Below, piece by piece: positions 18,132-26,495 of a stretch of DNA of 64,000 bases. Source of the DNA: Photorhabdus akhurstii (lineage in GTDB: Bacteria > Pseudomonadota > Gammaproteobacteria > Enterobacterales > Enterobacteriaceae); assembly GCF_018448925.1 (NCBI RefSeq), contig NZ_RCWE01000001.1, positions 502,997-566,996 of the forward strand, written 5' to 3'. Under the pieces are notes generated by a model. It had not been told where the DNA came from. It ran no database searches and saw only the letters and a list, made by a program, of their open reading frames with translations. Made by a program: the position numbers and the translations under genes. Within the stretch, counting starts at the first letter, position 1, and the number at the start of each line of letters is the position of its first letter.

Positions 18132-18815
18132 TTAAGGGAACATTCTGCTTTCTGGATGCACAAATCTTTTTGGCATATAGAGATCATAATCATTGGTACG
18201 ACAATATTCTTCTAATTGATAACTAGAGTGAACACCAATCCGTTTATGTATACGCGAGATATGGGTTTCAACCGTACGATAGGAAATATTTGACATTCTA
18301 CTGATTTGCTTACTGGTATACTTTTGTAGCATGAGGAAAATAATATCCCATTCCCGTTGAGTAAAGAGAGCGGTTGGTGGCTGGAACATAATATTTATTG
18401 GTAATTTTCCATGAAAGAGTCGAGTGAATGAGAAATCCTGAGCTTGCCAGCCATGATATATCGTTCCCATACAGATTCCGTCTTCATGATAAAGAGAGTA
18501 TTTTTCAAAAAAATAAAAGGAAAGAATTTGTTCTTTTTCAAATGTACATGTTATAAGTGAACGTACTCTTTCTTCTTTTTCTATCACTTTTTGATCATGA
18601 GTTATGTACTCTTTGGCGAATTCGGCTCCATCCCAGGGTAATTCATGATCATAAAATCCTTCATAATCAAATGATTCTTTAAAATTATGAATAAATTTTT
18701 TTGTAACTGAATTATCGTAGATGAAATTTGAAGAACTATCCTGTATTCCCCACGGTTCGTTGCTCATTTCTATTGTGTTAATAATCTGAGGTGATACTGC
18801 ATAGTTCTTATTCAT
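18132..18815 (-). CDS. PAS4-LuxR solo regulator, 'DSSSNFIY' PAS type
   Basis: 227 residues. The sensor half ('DSSSNFIYDNSVTKKFIHNF') is of the same allele class as the 16722 gene and the two stubs at 24581 and 25530, while the DNA-binding half follows the common array type ('RMSNISYRTVETHISRIHKR'). The HTH contains 'ISRMSN' for the usual 'IGRMLN', a change at a turn position. Stop-to-start spacing to the next unit is 28 bp. Confidence 0.88.
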   Translation of the reverse strand: MNKNYAVSPQIINTIEMSNEPWGIQDSSSNFIYDNSVTKKFIHNFKESFDYEGFYDHELPWDGAEFAKEYITHDQKVIEKEERVRSLITCTFEKEQILSFYFFEKYSLYHEDGICMGTIYHGWQAQDFSFTRLFHGKLPINIMFQPPTALFTQREWDIIFLMLQKYTSKQISRMSNISYRTVETHISRIHKRIGVHSSYQLEEYCRTNDYDLYMPKRFVHPESRMFP

Positions 18816-18845
18816 ATTAGTAACAATACCTTTTAATTTAAAGAA

Positions 18846-19526
18846 TTAAGGAAACGTTCTACTTTCTGGATACACAAACCTTTCTGGTACATAGAGATCA
18901 TAATCATTGGTGCGACAATACTCTTCTAATTGGTAACTAGAGTGGACTCCAATCCGTTTGTATATACGCGAAATATGGTTTTCAACCGTACGGTAGGAAA
19001 TATTTAACATTCTACCAATTTGCTTACTGTCATATTTTTGTAAAAAAAGGAAAATAATATCCCATTCCCGTTGGGTAAAGAGTTCGGTTGGTGGTTGGAA
19101 CATAATATTTGCTGGCAGTTTTCCACGAAATAGCCGGGTGAATGAGAAATCCTGAACCTGCCAACCATGATATATCGTTCCTATACAACTTCCGTCTTCA
19201 TGATAGAGAGGGTATTTTTCAAAAAAATAAGATGACAGAATTTGTTCTTTAAAAAATTTATGAGTTACAAGTGAACATGTTCGTTCTTCTCTTTCCATTA
19301 CTATTTTATCATTGGTCATGTACGCTTCAGAAAATTCGGCACCATCCCAGGGAAGGTCATAGTCATAAAGACCTTCATAGTCAAAGGAGCGTGAAATATT
19401 TTGAACACGATTACATGCCTGATTGGCATAAATAAAGCATGAGTTTTTATCTTTTATTCCCCAAGGCTCGTTACTCAGCTCCATTGTATTAATAACTTGA
19501 GGTGATATTACATGGTTGTTTTTCAT
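18846..19526 (-). CDS. PAS4-LuxR solo regulator, 'HKFFKEQ' PAS type
   Basis: 226 residues when started at the ATG at 19526, which has the array's AGGAG site; a longer frame to 19694 only reads back into the upstream gene. The PAS segment 'EFSEAYMTNDKIVMEREERT' and 'SLVTHKFFKEQ' is almost identical to that of the 20264 unit two places upstream, but not to the adjacent 19555 unit. Its 'QVQDFSFTRLFRGKLPANIM' hinge matches the 21682 unit. Confidence 0.88.
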   Translation of the reverse strand: MKNNHVISPQVINTMELSNEPWGIKDKNSCFIYANQACNRVQNISRSFDYEGLYDYDLPWDGAEFSEAYMTNDKIVMEREERTCSLVTHKFFKEQILSSYFFEKYPLYHEDGSCIGTIYHGWQVQDFSFTRLFRGKLPANIMFQPPTELFTQREWDIIFLFLQKYDSKQIGRMLNISYRTVENHISRIYKRIGVHSSYQLEEYCRTNDYDLYVPERFVYPESRTFP

Positions 19527-19554
19527 ATTAGTAGAACTCCTTTTAATATAATGA

Positions 19555-20235
19555 TTAAGGGAACATTCTGGTTTCTGGATGCACAAATCTTTTTGGTACA
19601 TAGAGATCATAATCATTCGTGCGACAGTATTCTTCCAATTGATAACTGGAATGAACTCCAATTCTTTGGTATATGCGTGAGATATGATTTTCAACCGTAC
19701 GATAGGAAAGATTTAACATTCTACCGATTTGCTTGTTGTTGTATTTTTGTAAAAAAAGGAAAATAACATCCCATTCCCGTTGGGTAAAGAGATCGGTCGG
19801 TGGCTGGAACATAATAGATGCTGGCAGTTTTCCTCGGAATAGCCGGGTAAATGAAAAATCCTGTGCTTGCCAGCCATGATATATCGTTCCTATACAGCTT
19901 CCATCTTCATGGTAAAAAGGGTACTTTTCAAAAAAATAAGATGACAGAATTTGTTCTTTTCCATGTACTTGTGTTATAAGTGAGCGCACCTTTTCTTCTT
20001 TTTCCATCACCATTCTGTCGTGGGTCATGTATTCTTTAGCAAATTCGGCTCCATCCCAGGGAAGGTCATAATCATAAAGTCCCTCATAGTCAAAAGAGCT
20101 TGGAATATTTTGAACATGTTTACATGCTTGATTGGAATAAATAAAGCATGAATTCTTATCTTTTATTCCCCACGGCTCATTACTTTGCTCCATTGTATTA
20201 ATAACTTGAGGTGAGATGACATAGTTCTTTTTCAT
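19555..20235 (-). CDS. PAS4-LuxR solo regulator, 'QVHGKEQ' PAS type
   Basis: 226 residues. Distinctive PAS residues are 'THDRMVMEKEEKVRSLITQ'. The HTH is the 'NNKQIGRMLNLSYRTVENHI' version, with Asn before His where several units have Thr. It lies between the two near-identical 'HKFFKEQ' sensor copies, breaking a simple tandem order. Confidence 0.88.
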   Translation of the reverse strand: MKKNYVISPQVINTMEQSNEPWGIKDKNSCFIYSNQACKHVQNIPSSFDYEGLYDYDLPWDGAEFAKEYMTHDRMVMEKEEKVRSLITQVHGKEQILSSYFFEKYPFYHEDGSCIGTIYHGWQAQDFSFTRLFRGKLPASIMFQPPTDLFTQREWDVIFLFLQKYNNKQIGRMLNLSYRTVENHISRIYQRIGVHSSYQLEEYCRTNDYDLYVPKRFVHPETRMFP

Positions 20236-20263
20236 ATTAGTAGAACTCCTTTTAGTCTAATGG

Positions 20264-20944
20264 TTAAGGGAACATTCTGGTTTCTGGATGCACAAATCTT
20301 TTTGGTACATAGAGATCATAATCATTTGTGCGACAATATTCTTCCAATTGACGACTAGAGTGAACACCAATACGTTTATATATGCGTGAGATATGGGTTT
20401 CAACCGTACGATAGGAAAGATTTAACATTCTACCGATTTGCTTACTGGTATATTTTTGTAACAGGAGGAAAATAACATCCCATTCCCGTTGAGTAAAAAG
20501 ATCGGTCGGTGGCTGGAACATAATATTGGCTGGCAATTTTCCATGAAATAGCCGAGTGAATGAGAAATCCTGAGCTTGCCAACCATGATATATCGTTCCT
20601 ATACAGCTTCCATCTTCATGATAAAAAGGGTATTTTTCAAAAAAATAAGATGACAGAATTTGTTCTTTGAAAAATTTATGTGTTACAAGCGAACATGTTC
20701 GTTCTTCTCTTTCCATTACTATTTTATCATTGGTCATGTATGCTTCAGAAAATTCGGCGCCATCCCAAGGAAGATCATAGTCATAAAGACCCTCATAGTC
20801 AAAGGAGCGTGAAATATTTTGAACACGATTACATGCCTGATTGGCATAAATAAAGCATGAATTTTTATCTTTTATTCCCCACGGCTCATTACTTTGCTTC
20901 ATCGTATTAATAACCTGAGGTGATATTACATAGTTCTTTTTCAT
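20264..20944 (-). CDS. PAS4-LuxR solo regulator, 'HKFFKEQ' PAS type
   Basis: 226 residues. The sensor half nearly repeats that of the 18846 unit ('SEAYMTNDKIVMEREERT'). The DNA-binding half instead carries 'SKQIGRMLNLSYRTVETHI' and 'GVHSSRQLEEYCRTND', as in the 25770 unit. It is thus a clear mosaic of two lineages. Confidence 0.88.
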   Translation of the reverse strand: MKKNYVISPQVINTMKQSNEPWGIKDKNSCFIYANQACNRVQNISRSFDYEGLYDYDLPWDGAEFSEAYMTNDKIVMEREERTCSLVTHKFFKEQILSSYFFEKYPFYHEDGSCIGTIYHGWQAQDFSFTRLFHGKLPANIMFQPPTDLFTQREWDVIFLLLQKYTSKQIGRMLNLSYRTVETHISRIYKRIGVHSSRQLEEYCRTNDYDLYVPKRFVHPETRMFP

Positions 20945-20972
20945 ATTAGTAGAACTCCTTTTAATCTAATGG

Positions 20973-21653
20973 TTAAGGAAACATTCTGCTTTCCCGATGC
21001 ACAAATCTTTCTGGTACATAGAGGTCATAATCATTTGTACGACAGTATTCTTCCAATTGATAACTGGAATGAACACCAATTCTTTGGTATATGCGTGAGA
21101 TATGATTTTCAACCGTACGATAGGAAAGATTTAACATTCTACCGATTTGCTTGCTGTTATATTTTTGTAGAAAAAGGAAAATAACATCCCACTCCCGAGG
21201 AGTAAAAAGATCTGTCGGTGGCTGGAATATAATAGATGCTGGTAGTTTCCCACGAAATAACCGGGTAAATGAGAAATCCTGAGCTTGCCAACCATGAAAT
21301 ATCGTTCCTATACAACTTCCATCTTCATGGTAAAGTGGATATTTTTCACAAAAATAGGATGACAAAATTTGTTCTTTTCCAAATGGATGTGTTTCAAGTG
21401 AACATATTCTTCCTTCTTTTTCTATCACTATTTTATCTTGAATAACATGTTCTTTAGCAAATTCGGCTCCATCCCAGGGAAGGTCATAATCATAAAGCCC
21501 TTCATAGTCAAAAGAGCTTGAAATATTTTGTGCGTGTTTACATGCTTGGTTGACATAAATAAAGCATGAGTTTTTATCCTTGATTCCCCACGGCTCATTA
21601 CTTTGCTTCATTGTGTTAATAACCTGAGGTGAGATAATATAGTTCTTTTTCAT
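20973..21653 (-). CDS. PAS4-LuxR solo regulator, 'TPREW' variant
   Basis: 226 residues. The sensor has 'HVIQDKIVIEKEGRICSLE' and 'SSYFCEKYPLYHEDGSCIG'. The HTH opens 'DLFTPREWDVIFLF', closer to the general LuxR consensus (LTPRE) than the 'TQREW' of the other units. The C-terminal tail reads 'ERFVHRESRMFP', with Arg for the usual Pro. Confidence 0.88.
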   Translation of the reverse strand: MKKNYIISPQVINTMKQSNEPWGIKDKNSCFIYVNQACKHAQNISSSFDYEGLYDYDLPWDGAEFAKEHVIQDKIVIEKEGRICSLETHPFGKEQILSSYFCEKYPLYHEDGSCIGTIFHGWQAQDFSFTRLFRGKLPASIIFQPPTDLFTPREWDVIFLFLQKYNSKQIGRMLNLSYRTVENHISRIYQRIGVHSSYQLEEYCRTNDYDLYVPERFVHRESRMFP

Positions 21654-21681
21654 ATTAGTAGAACTCCTTTTAATTTAATGG

Positions 21682-22362
21682 TTAAGGAAACATTTTGGTT
21701 TCTGGATGTACAAATCTTTTTGGCACATAGAGATCATAATCATTAGTGCGACAATATTCTTCCAATTGATAACTGGAATGAACTCCAATTCTCTGATATA
21801 TGCGTGAGATATGATTTTCAACAGTACGATAGGAAAGATTTAACATTCTACCGATTTGCTTACTGTTATATTTTTGTAAAAAAAGGAAAATAACATCCCA
21901 TTCCCGTTGAGTAAAGAGATTAGTCGGTGGCTGAAACATAATATTTGCTGGCAATTTCCCACGAAATAATCGGGTGAATGAGAAATCTTGAACTTGCCAA
22001 CCATGAAATATCGTTCCTATACAACTTCCGTCTTCATGATAGAGAGGGTATTTTTCAAAGAAGTAAGATGACAGAATTTGTTCTTTAAAAAATTTATGTG
22101 TTACAAGTGAACATATGCGTTCTTCTTTTTCCATCACTATTTTATCATTGGCCATGTATTCTTCTGCAAATTCGGCTCCATCCCAGGGAAGATCATAATC
22201 ATAAAGGCCCTCATAATCAAAGGAACGTGAAATATTTTGAACGCGATAATTAGCCTGATTAGCATAAATAAAACATGAATTTTTATCTTTTATTCCCCAG
22301 GGTTCATTACTTTTCTCCATCGTATTAATAACCTGAGGGGAGATTGTATAGTTCTTCTTCAT
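21682..22362 (-). CDS. PAS4-LuxR solo regulator, third 'HKFFKEQ' sensor
   Basis: 226 residues. The sensor is a third relative of the 18846/20264 type ('EEYMANDKIVMEKEERICS') but has 'ANQANYRVQNISRSF' where they have 'ANQACNRVQN', losing a Cys. The DNA-binding half carries 'SKQIGRMLNLSYRTVENHI'. The leader changes here: from this gene rightward, spacers between units are 30 bp and read TCAGTAAAAGCTCC in place of TTAGTAGAACTCC. Confidence 0.88.
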   Translation of the reverse strand: MKKNYTISPQVINTMEKSNEPWGIKDKNSCFIYANQANYRVQNISRSFDYEGLYDYDLPWDGAEFAEEYMANDKIVMEKEERICSLVTHKFFKEQILSSYFFEKYPLYHEDGSCIGTIFHGWQVQDFSFTRLFRGKLPANIMFQPPTNLFTQREWDVIFLFLQKYNSKQIGRMLNLSYRTVENHISRIYQRIGVHSSYQLEEYCRTNDYDLYVPKRFVHPETKMFP

Positions 22363-22392
22363 ATCAGTAAAAGCTCCTTTGTAACTTAAGTG

Positions 22393-23073
22393 TTAAAGAA
22401 ACATTCTGCTTTCTGGATGTACAAACCTTTCTGGTACATAGAGATCATAATCATTGGCGCGACAATATTCTTCTAATTGACGACTGGAGTGAACACTAAT
22501 CCGTTTATATATACGTGAAATATGGGTTTCAACGGTACGATAGGAAAGATTTAACATTCTACCGATTTGCTTACTGGTATACTTCTGCAATAGGAGGAAA
22601 ATAACATTCCATTCCCGTTGAGTAAAAAGATCGGTCGGTGGTTGGAACATAATATTGGCTGGCAATTTTCCATGAAATAGCCGAGTGAATGAGAAATCCT
22701 GAGCTTGCCAACCATGATATATTGTTCCCATACAGCTTCCGTCTTCATGATAAAGAGGGTATTTTTCAAAGAAATAAGATGACAGAATTTGCTCTTTTCC
22801 AAAAGTATGTGTTAAGAACAAGCATACTCTTTCTTCTTTTTCCATCACCTTTTGATCATGAGCGATGTACTCTTTGGCGAATTCGGCTCCATCCCAGGGT
22901 AATTCATGGTCATAAAGCCCTTCAAAGTCAAAAGAACATGAAATATTGAGAAGACGTTTACATGCCTGATTGACATAAATGTGGCATGAGTTTTTATCCT
23001 TTATTGCCCAAGGTGAATTACTTTGATCCATTGTGTTGGTAATCTGAGGCGATATTACATAGTTCTTCTTCAT
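22393..23073 (-). CDS. PAS4-LuxR solo regulator, 'SFDFEGLYDHEL' sensor
   Basis: 226 residues. The sensor ('SPWAIKDKNSCHIYVNQACK', 'NISCSFDFEGLYDHELPW', 'AHDQKVMEKEERVC') matches that of the 24793 unit rather than its neighbours. Ala replaces Gly in the otherwise constant 'PWGIKD', a change shared with 23815 and 25770. The DNA-binding half ends 'YKRISVHSSRQLEEYCRAND'. Confidence 0.88.
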   Translation of the reverse strand: MKKNYVISPQITNTMDQSNSPWAIKDKNSCHIYVNQACKRLLNISCSFDFEGLYDHELPWDGAEFAKEYIAHDQKVMEKEERVCLFLTHTFGKEQILSSYFFEKYPLYHEDGSCMGTIYHGWQAQDFSFTRLFHGKLPANIMFQPPTDLFTQREWNVIFLLLQKYTSKQIGRMLNLSYRTVETHISRIYKRISVHSSRQLEEYCRANDYDLYVPERFVHPESRMFL

Positions 23074-23103
23074 ATCAGTAAAAGCTCCTTTGTAACTTAA
23101 GTG

Positions 23104-23784
23104 TTAAAGAAACATTCTGCTTTCTGGGTGCACAAACCTTTCTGGTACATAGAGATCATAATCATTGGTGCGACAATATTCTTCTAATTGGCGACTAGAG
23201 TGAGCACCAATGCGTTTATATATACGTGAAATATGGGTTTCAACCGTACGGTAGGAAATATTTAACATCCTACCGATTTGCTTACTGGTATATTTTTGTA
23301 ACAGGAGGAAGATAACATTCCATTCCCGTTGAGTAAAAAGATCGGTCGGTGGTTGGAATAATATAGACGCCGGAAGTTTTCCATGAAATAACCGGGTGAA
23401 TGAAAAGTCCTGAGCTTGCCAACCATGAAATATGGTTCCTATACAGCTTCCGTCTTCATGGTAAAGAGGATATTTTTCACAAAAATAGGATGACAGAATT
23501 TGTTCTTTCCCAAATAGATGCGTTTCGAGTGAGCATATTCTTTCTTTTTCTTCCATCACTATTTTATCTTGAGTCACGTGTTCTTTAGCAAATTCAGCAC
23601 CATTCCAAGGAATTTCATCATCGAAAAGCCCTTCATAGTTAAAAGAACTTGGAACATTATGAAGAGATTTTAATGCCAAATTAACATAAATAAGGCATGA
23701 ATTCTCATCTTTTATTCCCCAGGGATCATTACTTTTCTCCATTGTATTAATAACTTGAGGGGAGATTGTATAGTTCTTCTTCAT
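23104..23784 (-). CDS. PAS4-LuxR solo regulator; HTH half duplicated in the next unit
   Basis: 226 residues. The sensor half is distinctive ('LALKSLHNVPSSFNYEGLF', 'DDEIPWNGAEFAKEHVTQ'). From about residue 123 to the C-terminus ('FSFTRLFHGKLPASILF', 'YKRIGAHSSRQLEEYC') it is almost identical to the 23815 unit at both protein and DNA level. The boundary of identity falls at the PAS-HTH hinge. Confidence 0.88.
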   Translation of the reverse strand: MKKNYTISPQVINTMEKSNDPWGIKDENSCLIYVNLALKSLHNVPSSFNYEGLFDDEIPWNGAEFAKEHVTQDKIVMEEKERICSLETHLFGKEQILSSYFCEKYPLYHEDGSCIGTIFHGWQAQDFSFTRLFHGKLPASILFQPPTDLFTQREWNVIFLLLQKYTSKQIGRMLNISYRTVETHISRIYKRIGAHSSRQLEEYCRTNDYDLYVPERFVHPESRMFL

Positions 23785-23814
23785 ATCAGTAAAAGCTCCT
23801 TTGTAACTTAAGTG

Positions 23815-24495
23815 TTAAAGAAACATTCTGCTTTCTGGATGCACAAACCTTTCTGGTACATAGAGATCATAATCATTGGTGCGACAATATTCTTCTAATT
23901 GGCGACTAGAGTGAGCACCAATGCGTTTATATATACGTGAAATATGGGTTTCAACCGTACGATAGGAAATATTTAACATCCTACCGATTTGCTTACTGGT
24001 ATACTTTTGTAACATGAGGAAAATAACATCCCATTCCCGTTGAGTAAAAAGATCAGTCGGTGGTTGAAATAATATAGACGCCGGAAGTTTTCCATGAAAT
24101 AAGCGAGTGAATGAGAAATCTTGGGCTTTCCATGCATGGAGAAAGATACCGATACATTCGTTCTCATCATTATAAATTGGATATTTTTCCGAAAAATAAG
24201 ATGATAGAAATTTATCTTTCCCATATGTATGTGTTTCAAGTGAGCATATTCTTTTCTCTTGTTTCATAACATTCTTATCGTGAATAACGAATTCTTTGGC
24301 AAATTCAGCACCATTCCACGGAAGTTCACTATCATATTTCCCTTCATAATCAAATAAATCTGGGAGATTTTGGATTTGTCTAAATGCCAAATTGCCAAAA
24401 ATCCAACATGAGTTTTTGTCTTTGATTGCCCAAGGCTCATTGCTTTGCTGCATGGTATTAATCACTTGAGGTGAAATAATTAATTCATTTTCCAT
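23815..24495 (-). CDS. PAS4-LuxR solo regulator with 'MENEL' start
   Basis: 226 residues. The N-terminus 'MENELIISPQVINTMQQS' and the sensor ('NLAFRQIQNLPDLFDYEGK', 'FLSSYFSEKYPIYNDENE') resemble the isolated 31199 gene more than its array neighbours, while the HTH half is the copy shared with 23104. The leader is also of a second type, TTACTCCTATTTTTCTGGCC, shared with the 24793 and 25770 genes. Confidence 0.88.
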   Translation of the reverse strand: MENELIISPQVINTMQQSNEPWAIKDKNSCWIFGNLAFRQIQNLPDLFDYEGKYDSELPWNGAEFAKEFVIHDKNVMKQEKRICSLETHTYGKDKFLSSYFSEKYPIYNDENECIGIFLHAWKAQDFSFTRLFHGKLPASILFQPPTDLFTQREWDVIFLMLQKYTSKQIGRMLNISYRTVETHISRIYKRIGAHSSRQLEEYCRTNDYDLYVPERFVHPESRMFL

Positions 24496-24580
24496 GTTAT
24501 TACTCCTATTTTTCTGGCCTTAAAATTAGATTTTCGATGTTTGATCTTATAATCAATTTAACTCACGACTATCCCAGGCT

Positions 24581-24763
24581 TTAAGGTAGTTCATGATCAT
24601 AAAACTCTCCATAATCAAATGATTGTTTAAAGTTACGAATAAATTCCTTTGTAGCTGAATTATCGTAGATAAAATCTGAAGAACTATCCTGTATTTCCCA
24701 CGGTTTGTTGAACACTTCTATTGTGTTCATAATCTGAGACGATATTACATAGTTCTTCTTCAT
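24581..24763 (-). pseudogene. PAS4-LuxR 5' stub (sensor start only)
   Basis: 60 codons with an intact start ('MKKNYVISSQIMNTIEVFN') and the 'DSSSDFIYDNSATKEF' sensor allele, stopping right after 'YDHELP'. The bases that follow encode, one frame over, 'WDSRELN' plus stop. This resembles the extreme C-terminus 'GSLELN' of the 26496 gene. It is therefore a deletion chimera of a sensor start fused to another gene's tail. A ribosome site and correct spacing survive, so a short peptide might still be made. Confidence 0.8.
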
Positions 24764-24792
24764 ATTAGTGATAACTCCTTCTAATCTAATAA

Positions 24793-25470
24793 TTAAGAAA
24801 ATATTCTGATTTTGGGATGTACAAACCTTTCTGGTACATAGAGATCGTAATCATTTGTGCGACAATATTCTTCTAATTGATAACAAGAGTGAACACCCAC
24901 TCTTTTATATATTCGTGAGATATGTGTTTCAACGGTACGGTAGGAAAGATTTAATATTCTACCGATTTGCTTGCTGGTATATTTTTGTAACAGGAGAAAA
25001 ATAACGTCCCATTCCCGTTGAGTAAAGAGATTGGTCGGTGGCTGGAACATAATATTTGCTGGTAATTTTCCACGAAATAGCCGGGTAAGTGAGAAATCCT
25101 GAGCTTGCCAACCATGATATATAATTCCCATGCAGTTACTATCATGGTAAATAGGTGACTTTTCAAAAAAGTAAGATGATAGAATTTGTTTTTTCCCATA
25201 TGTATTAGTTTCAAGGGAGCATACTCTTTCTTCTTTTTCCATCACCTTTTGATCATGAGCAATGTATTCTTTGGCAAATTCGGCCCCAATCCAAGGTAAT
25301 TCATGATCATAAAGCCCTTCAAAGTCAAAAGAACATGAAATATTGAGCATGCGTTTACATGCCTGATTGGCATAAATAAAGCATGAATTTTCATCTTTTA
25401 TTCCCCAAGGATCATTACTTTGTTCCATTGTATTAATGATTTGAGGTGAAATAATTAATTTATTGTCCAT
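24793..25470 (-). CDS. PAS4-LuxR solo regulator with 'MDNKL' start and one-residue deletions
   Basis: 225 residues from the ATG at 25470 (AGGAGT upstream); a longer frame begins inside the previous stub. The sensor is nearly that of 22393, but the loop after 'KSPIYHD' is shortened ('HDSNCMGI' for 'HEDGSCMGT') and Trp-Ile replaces Trp-Asp in 'ELPWIGAEF'. The HTH half has 'IGRILNLSYRTVETHI' and 'YKRVGVHSCYQLEEYC', with an extra Cys. Confidence 0.86.
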   Translation of the reverse strand: MDNKLIISPQIINTMEQSNDPWGIKDENSCFIYANQACKRMLNISCSFDFEGLYDHELPWIGAEFAKEYIAHDQKVMEKEERVCSLETNTYGKKQILSSYFFEKSPIYHDSNCMGIIYHGWQAQDFSLTRLFRGKLPANIMFQPPTNLFTQREWDVIFLLLQKYTSKQIGRILNLSYRTVETHISRIYKRVGVHSCYQLEEYCRTNDYDLYVPERFVHPKIRIFS

Positions 25471-25529
25471 ATTTATTACTCCTCTTTTCTCTAGCCTTAA
25501 AATCAGGTTTTTGCTGTTTAATCTTATAA

Positions 25530-25739
25530 TCACTTTAACTCACGACTGTCCCATAACTTAGGATAATTCATGATTATAGAACCATTTATGATCAAATAAT
25601 TGTGTAAAAGTATGAATAAATTTTTTGTAGCAGAGTCATTGTAAATAAAGTTCGAAGAGCTATTCTGTATTCCCCACGGTTTATTGCTCATTTCTATGGT
25701 GTTAATATTTTGAGGTAATATTGCATAGCTCTTTTTCAT
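25530..25739 (-). pseudogene. second PAS4-LuxR 5' stub with the same deletion junction
   Basis: 69 codons: 'MKKSYAILPQNINTIEMS' and 'NSSSNFIYNDSATKNLF', then frame-disrupted sensor codons, ending 'LWDSRELK'. The final residues and the following spacer match those after the 24581 stub, so both derive from one chimeric ancestor that was duplicated together with the downstream 'MDNKL' type gene. Confidence 0.8.
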
Positions 25740-25769
25740 ATTAGTAAAAACTCCTTTGTAATCTAAGTG

Positions 25770-26450
25770 TTAAAGAAACATTCTGCTTTCTGGATGCACA
25801 AATCTTTCTGGTACATAGAGATCATAATCATTTGTGCGACAATATTCTTCCAATTGACGACTAGAGTGAACACTAATCCGTTTATATATACGTGAGATAT
25901 GGGTTTCAACGGTACGGTAGGAAAGATTTAACATTCTACCGATTTGCTTACTGGTATATTTTTGTAACAGGAGAAAAATAACATCCCATTCCCGTTGCGT
26001 AAAGAGATCGGTCGGTGGTTGAAATAATATAGATGCCGGAAGTTTTCCATGAAATAGTCGGGTGAATGAGAAATCCTGAGCTTGCCAACCATGAAATATC
26101 GTTCCTATACAACTTCCGTTTTCATGGTAAAGAGGGTATTTTTCAAAAAAATAAGACGAAAGAAGTTGCTCTTTACCAAATTTATGTGTTAAAAGTAAAC
26201 ATATTCTTTCTTCTTTTTCCATCACTTTTTGATCATGAACGATGTATTCTTTGGCAAATTCGGCCCCACCCCAAGGAAGTTCATCATCGTAAACTCCCTC
26301 GTAGTCAAAAGAGCTTGAAATGTTTTGAACATGTTTACATGCCTGATTGGCATAAATAAAACATGAGTTTTTATCCTTTATTGCCCAAGGAGAATTACTC
26401 TGTTCCATTGTGTTAATAACTTGAGATGAAATAATTAATTTATTATCCAT
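25770..26450 (-). CDS. PAS4-LuxR solo regulator with 'MDNKL' start
   Basis: 226 residues from the ATG at 26450. The sensor has 'SPWAIKDKNSCFIYANQACK' and 'VHDQKVMEKEERICLLLTH'; the HTH has 'YKRISVHSSRQLEEYCRTND'. It follows the intact 26496 gene by 45 bp, in the position that the two stubs occupy for the 23815 and 24793 genes. That makes this the ancestral-looking version of the repeated two-gene unit. Confidence 0.88.
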   Translation of the reverse strand: MDNKLIISSQVINTMEQSNSPWAIKDKNSCFIYANQACKHVQNISSSFDYEGVYDDELPWGGAEFAKEYIVHDQKVMEKEERICLLLTHKFGKEQLLSSYFFEKYPLYHENGSCIGTIFHGWQAQDFSFTRLFHGKLPASILFQPPTDLFTQREWDVIFLLLQKYTSKQIGRMLNLSYRTVETHISRIYKRISVHSSRQLEEYCRTNDYDLYVPERFVHPESRMFL

Positions 26451-26495
26451 GTTATTACTCCTCTTTTCTCTAGCCATTGATATTTAATCTTATAA

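Noticed and set aside
17423-26450. Many 60-97 codon frames on the plus strand and in other minus frames within the LuxR array
   Set aside because: They recur at the same position in each unit because the units are repeats; all are shadows of the LuxR genes.
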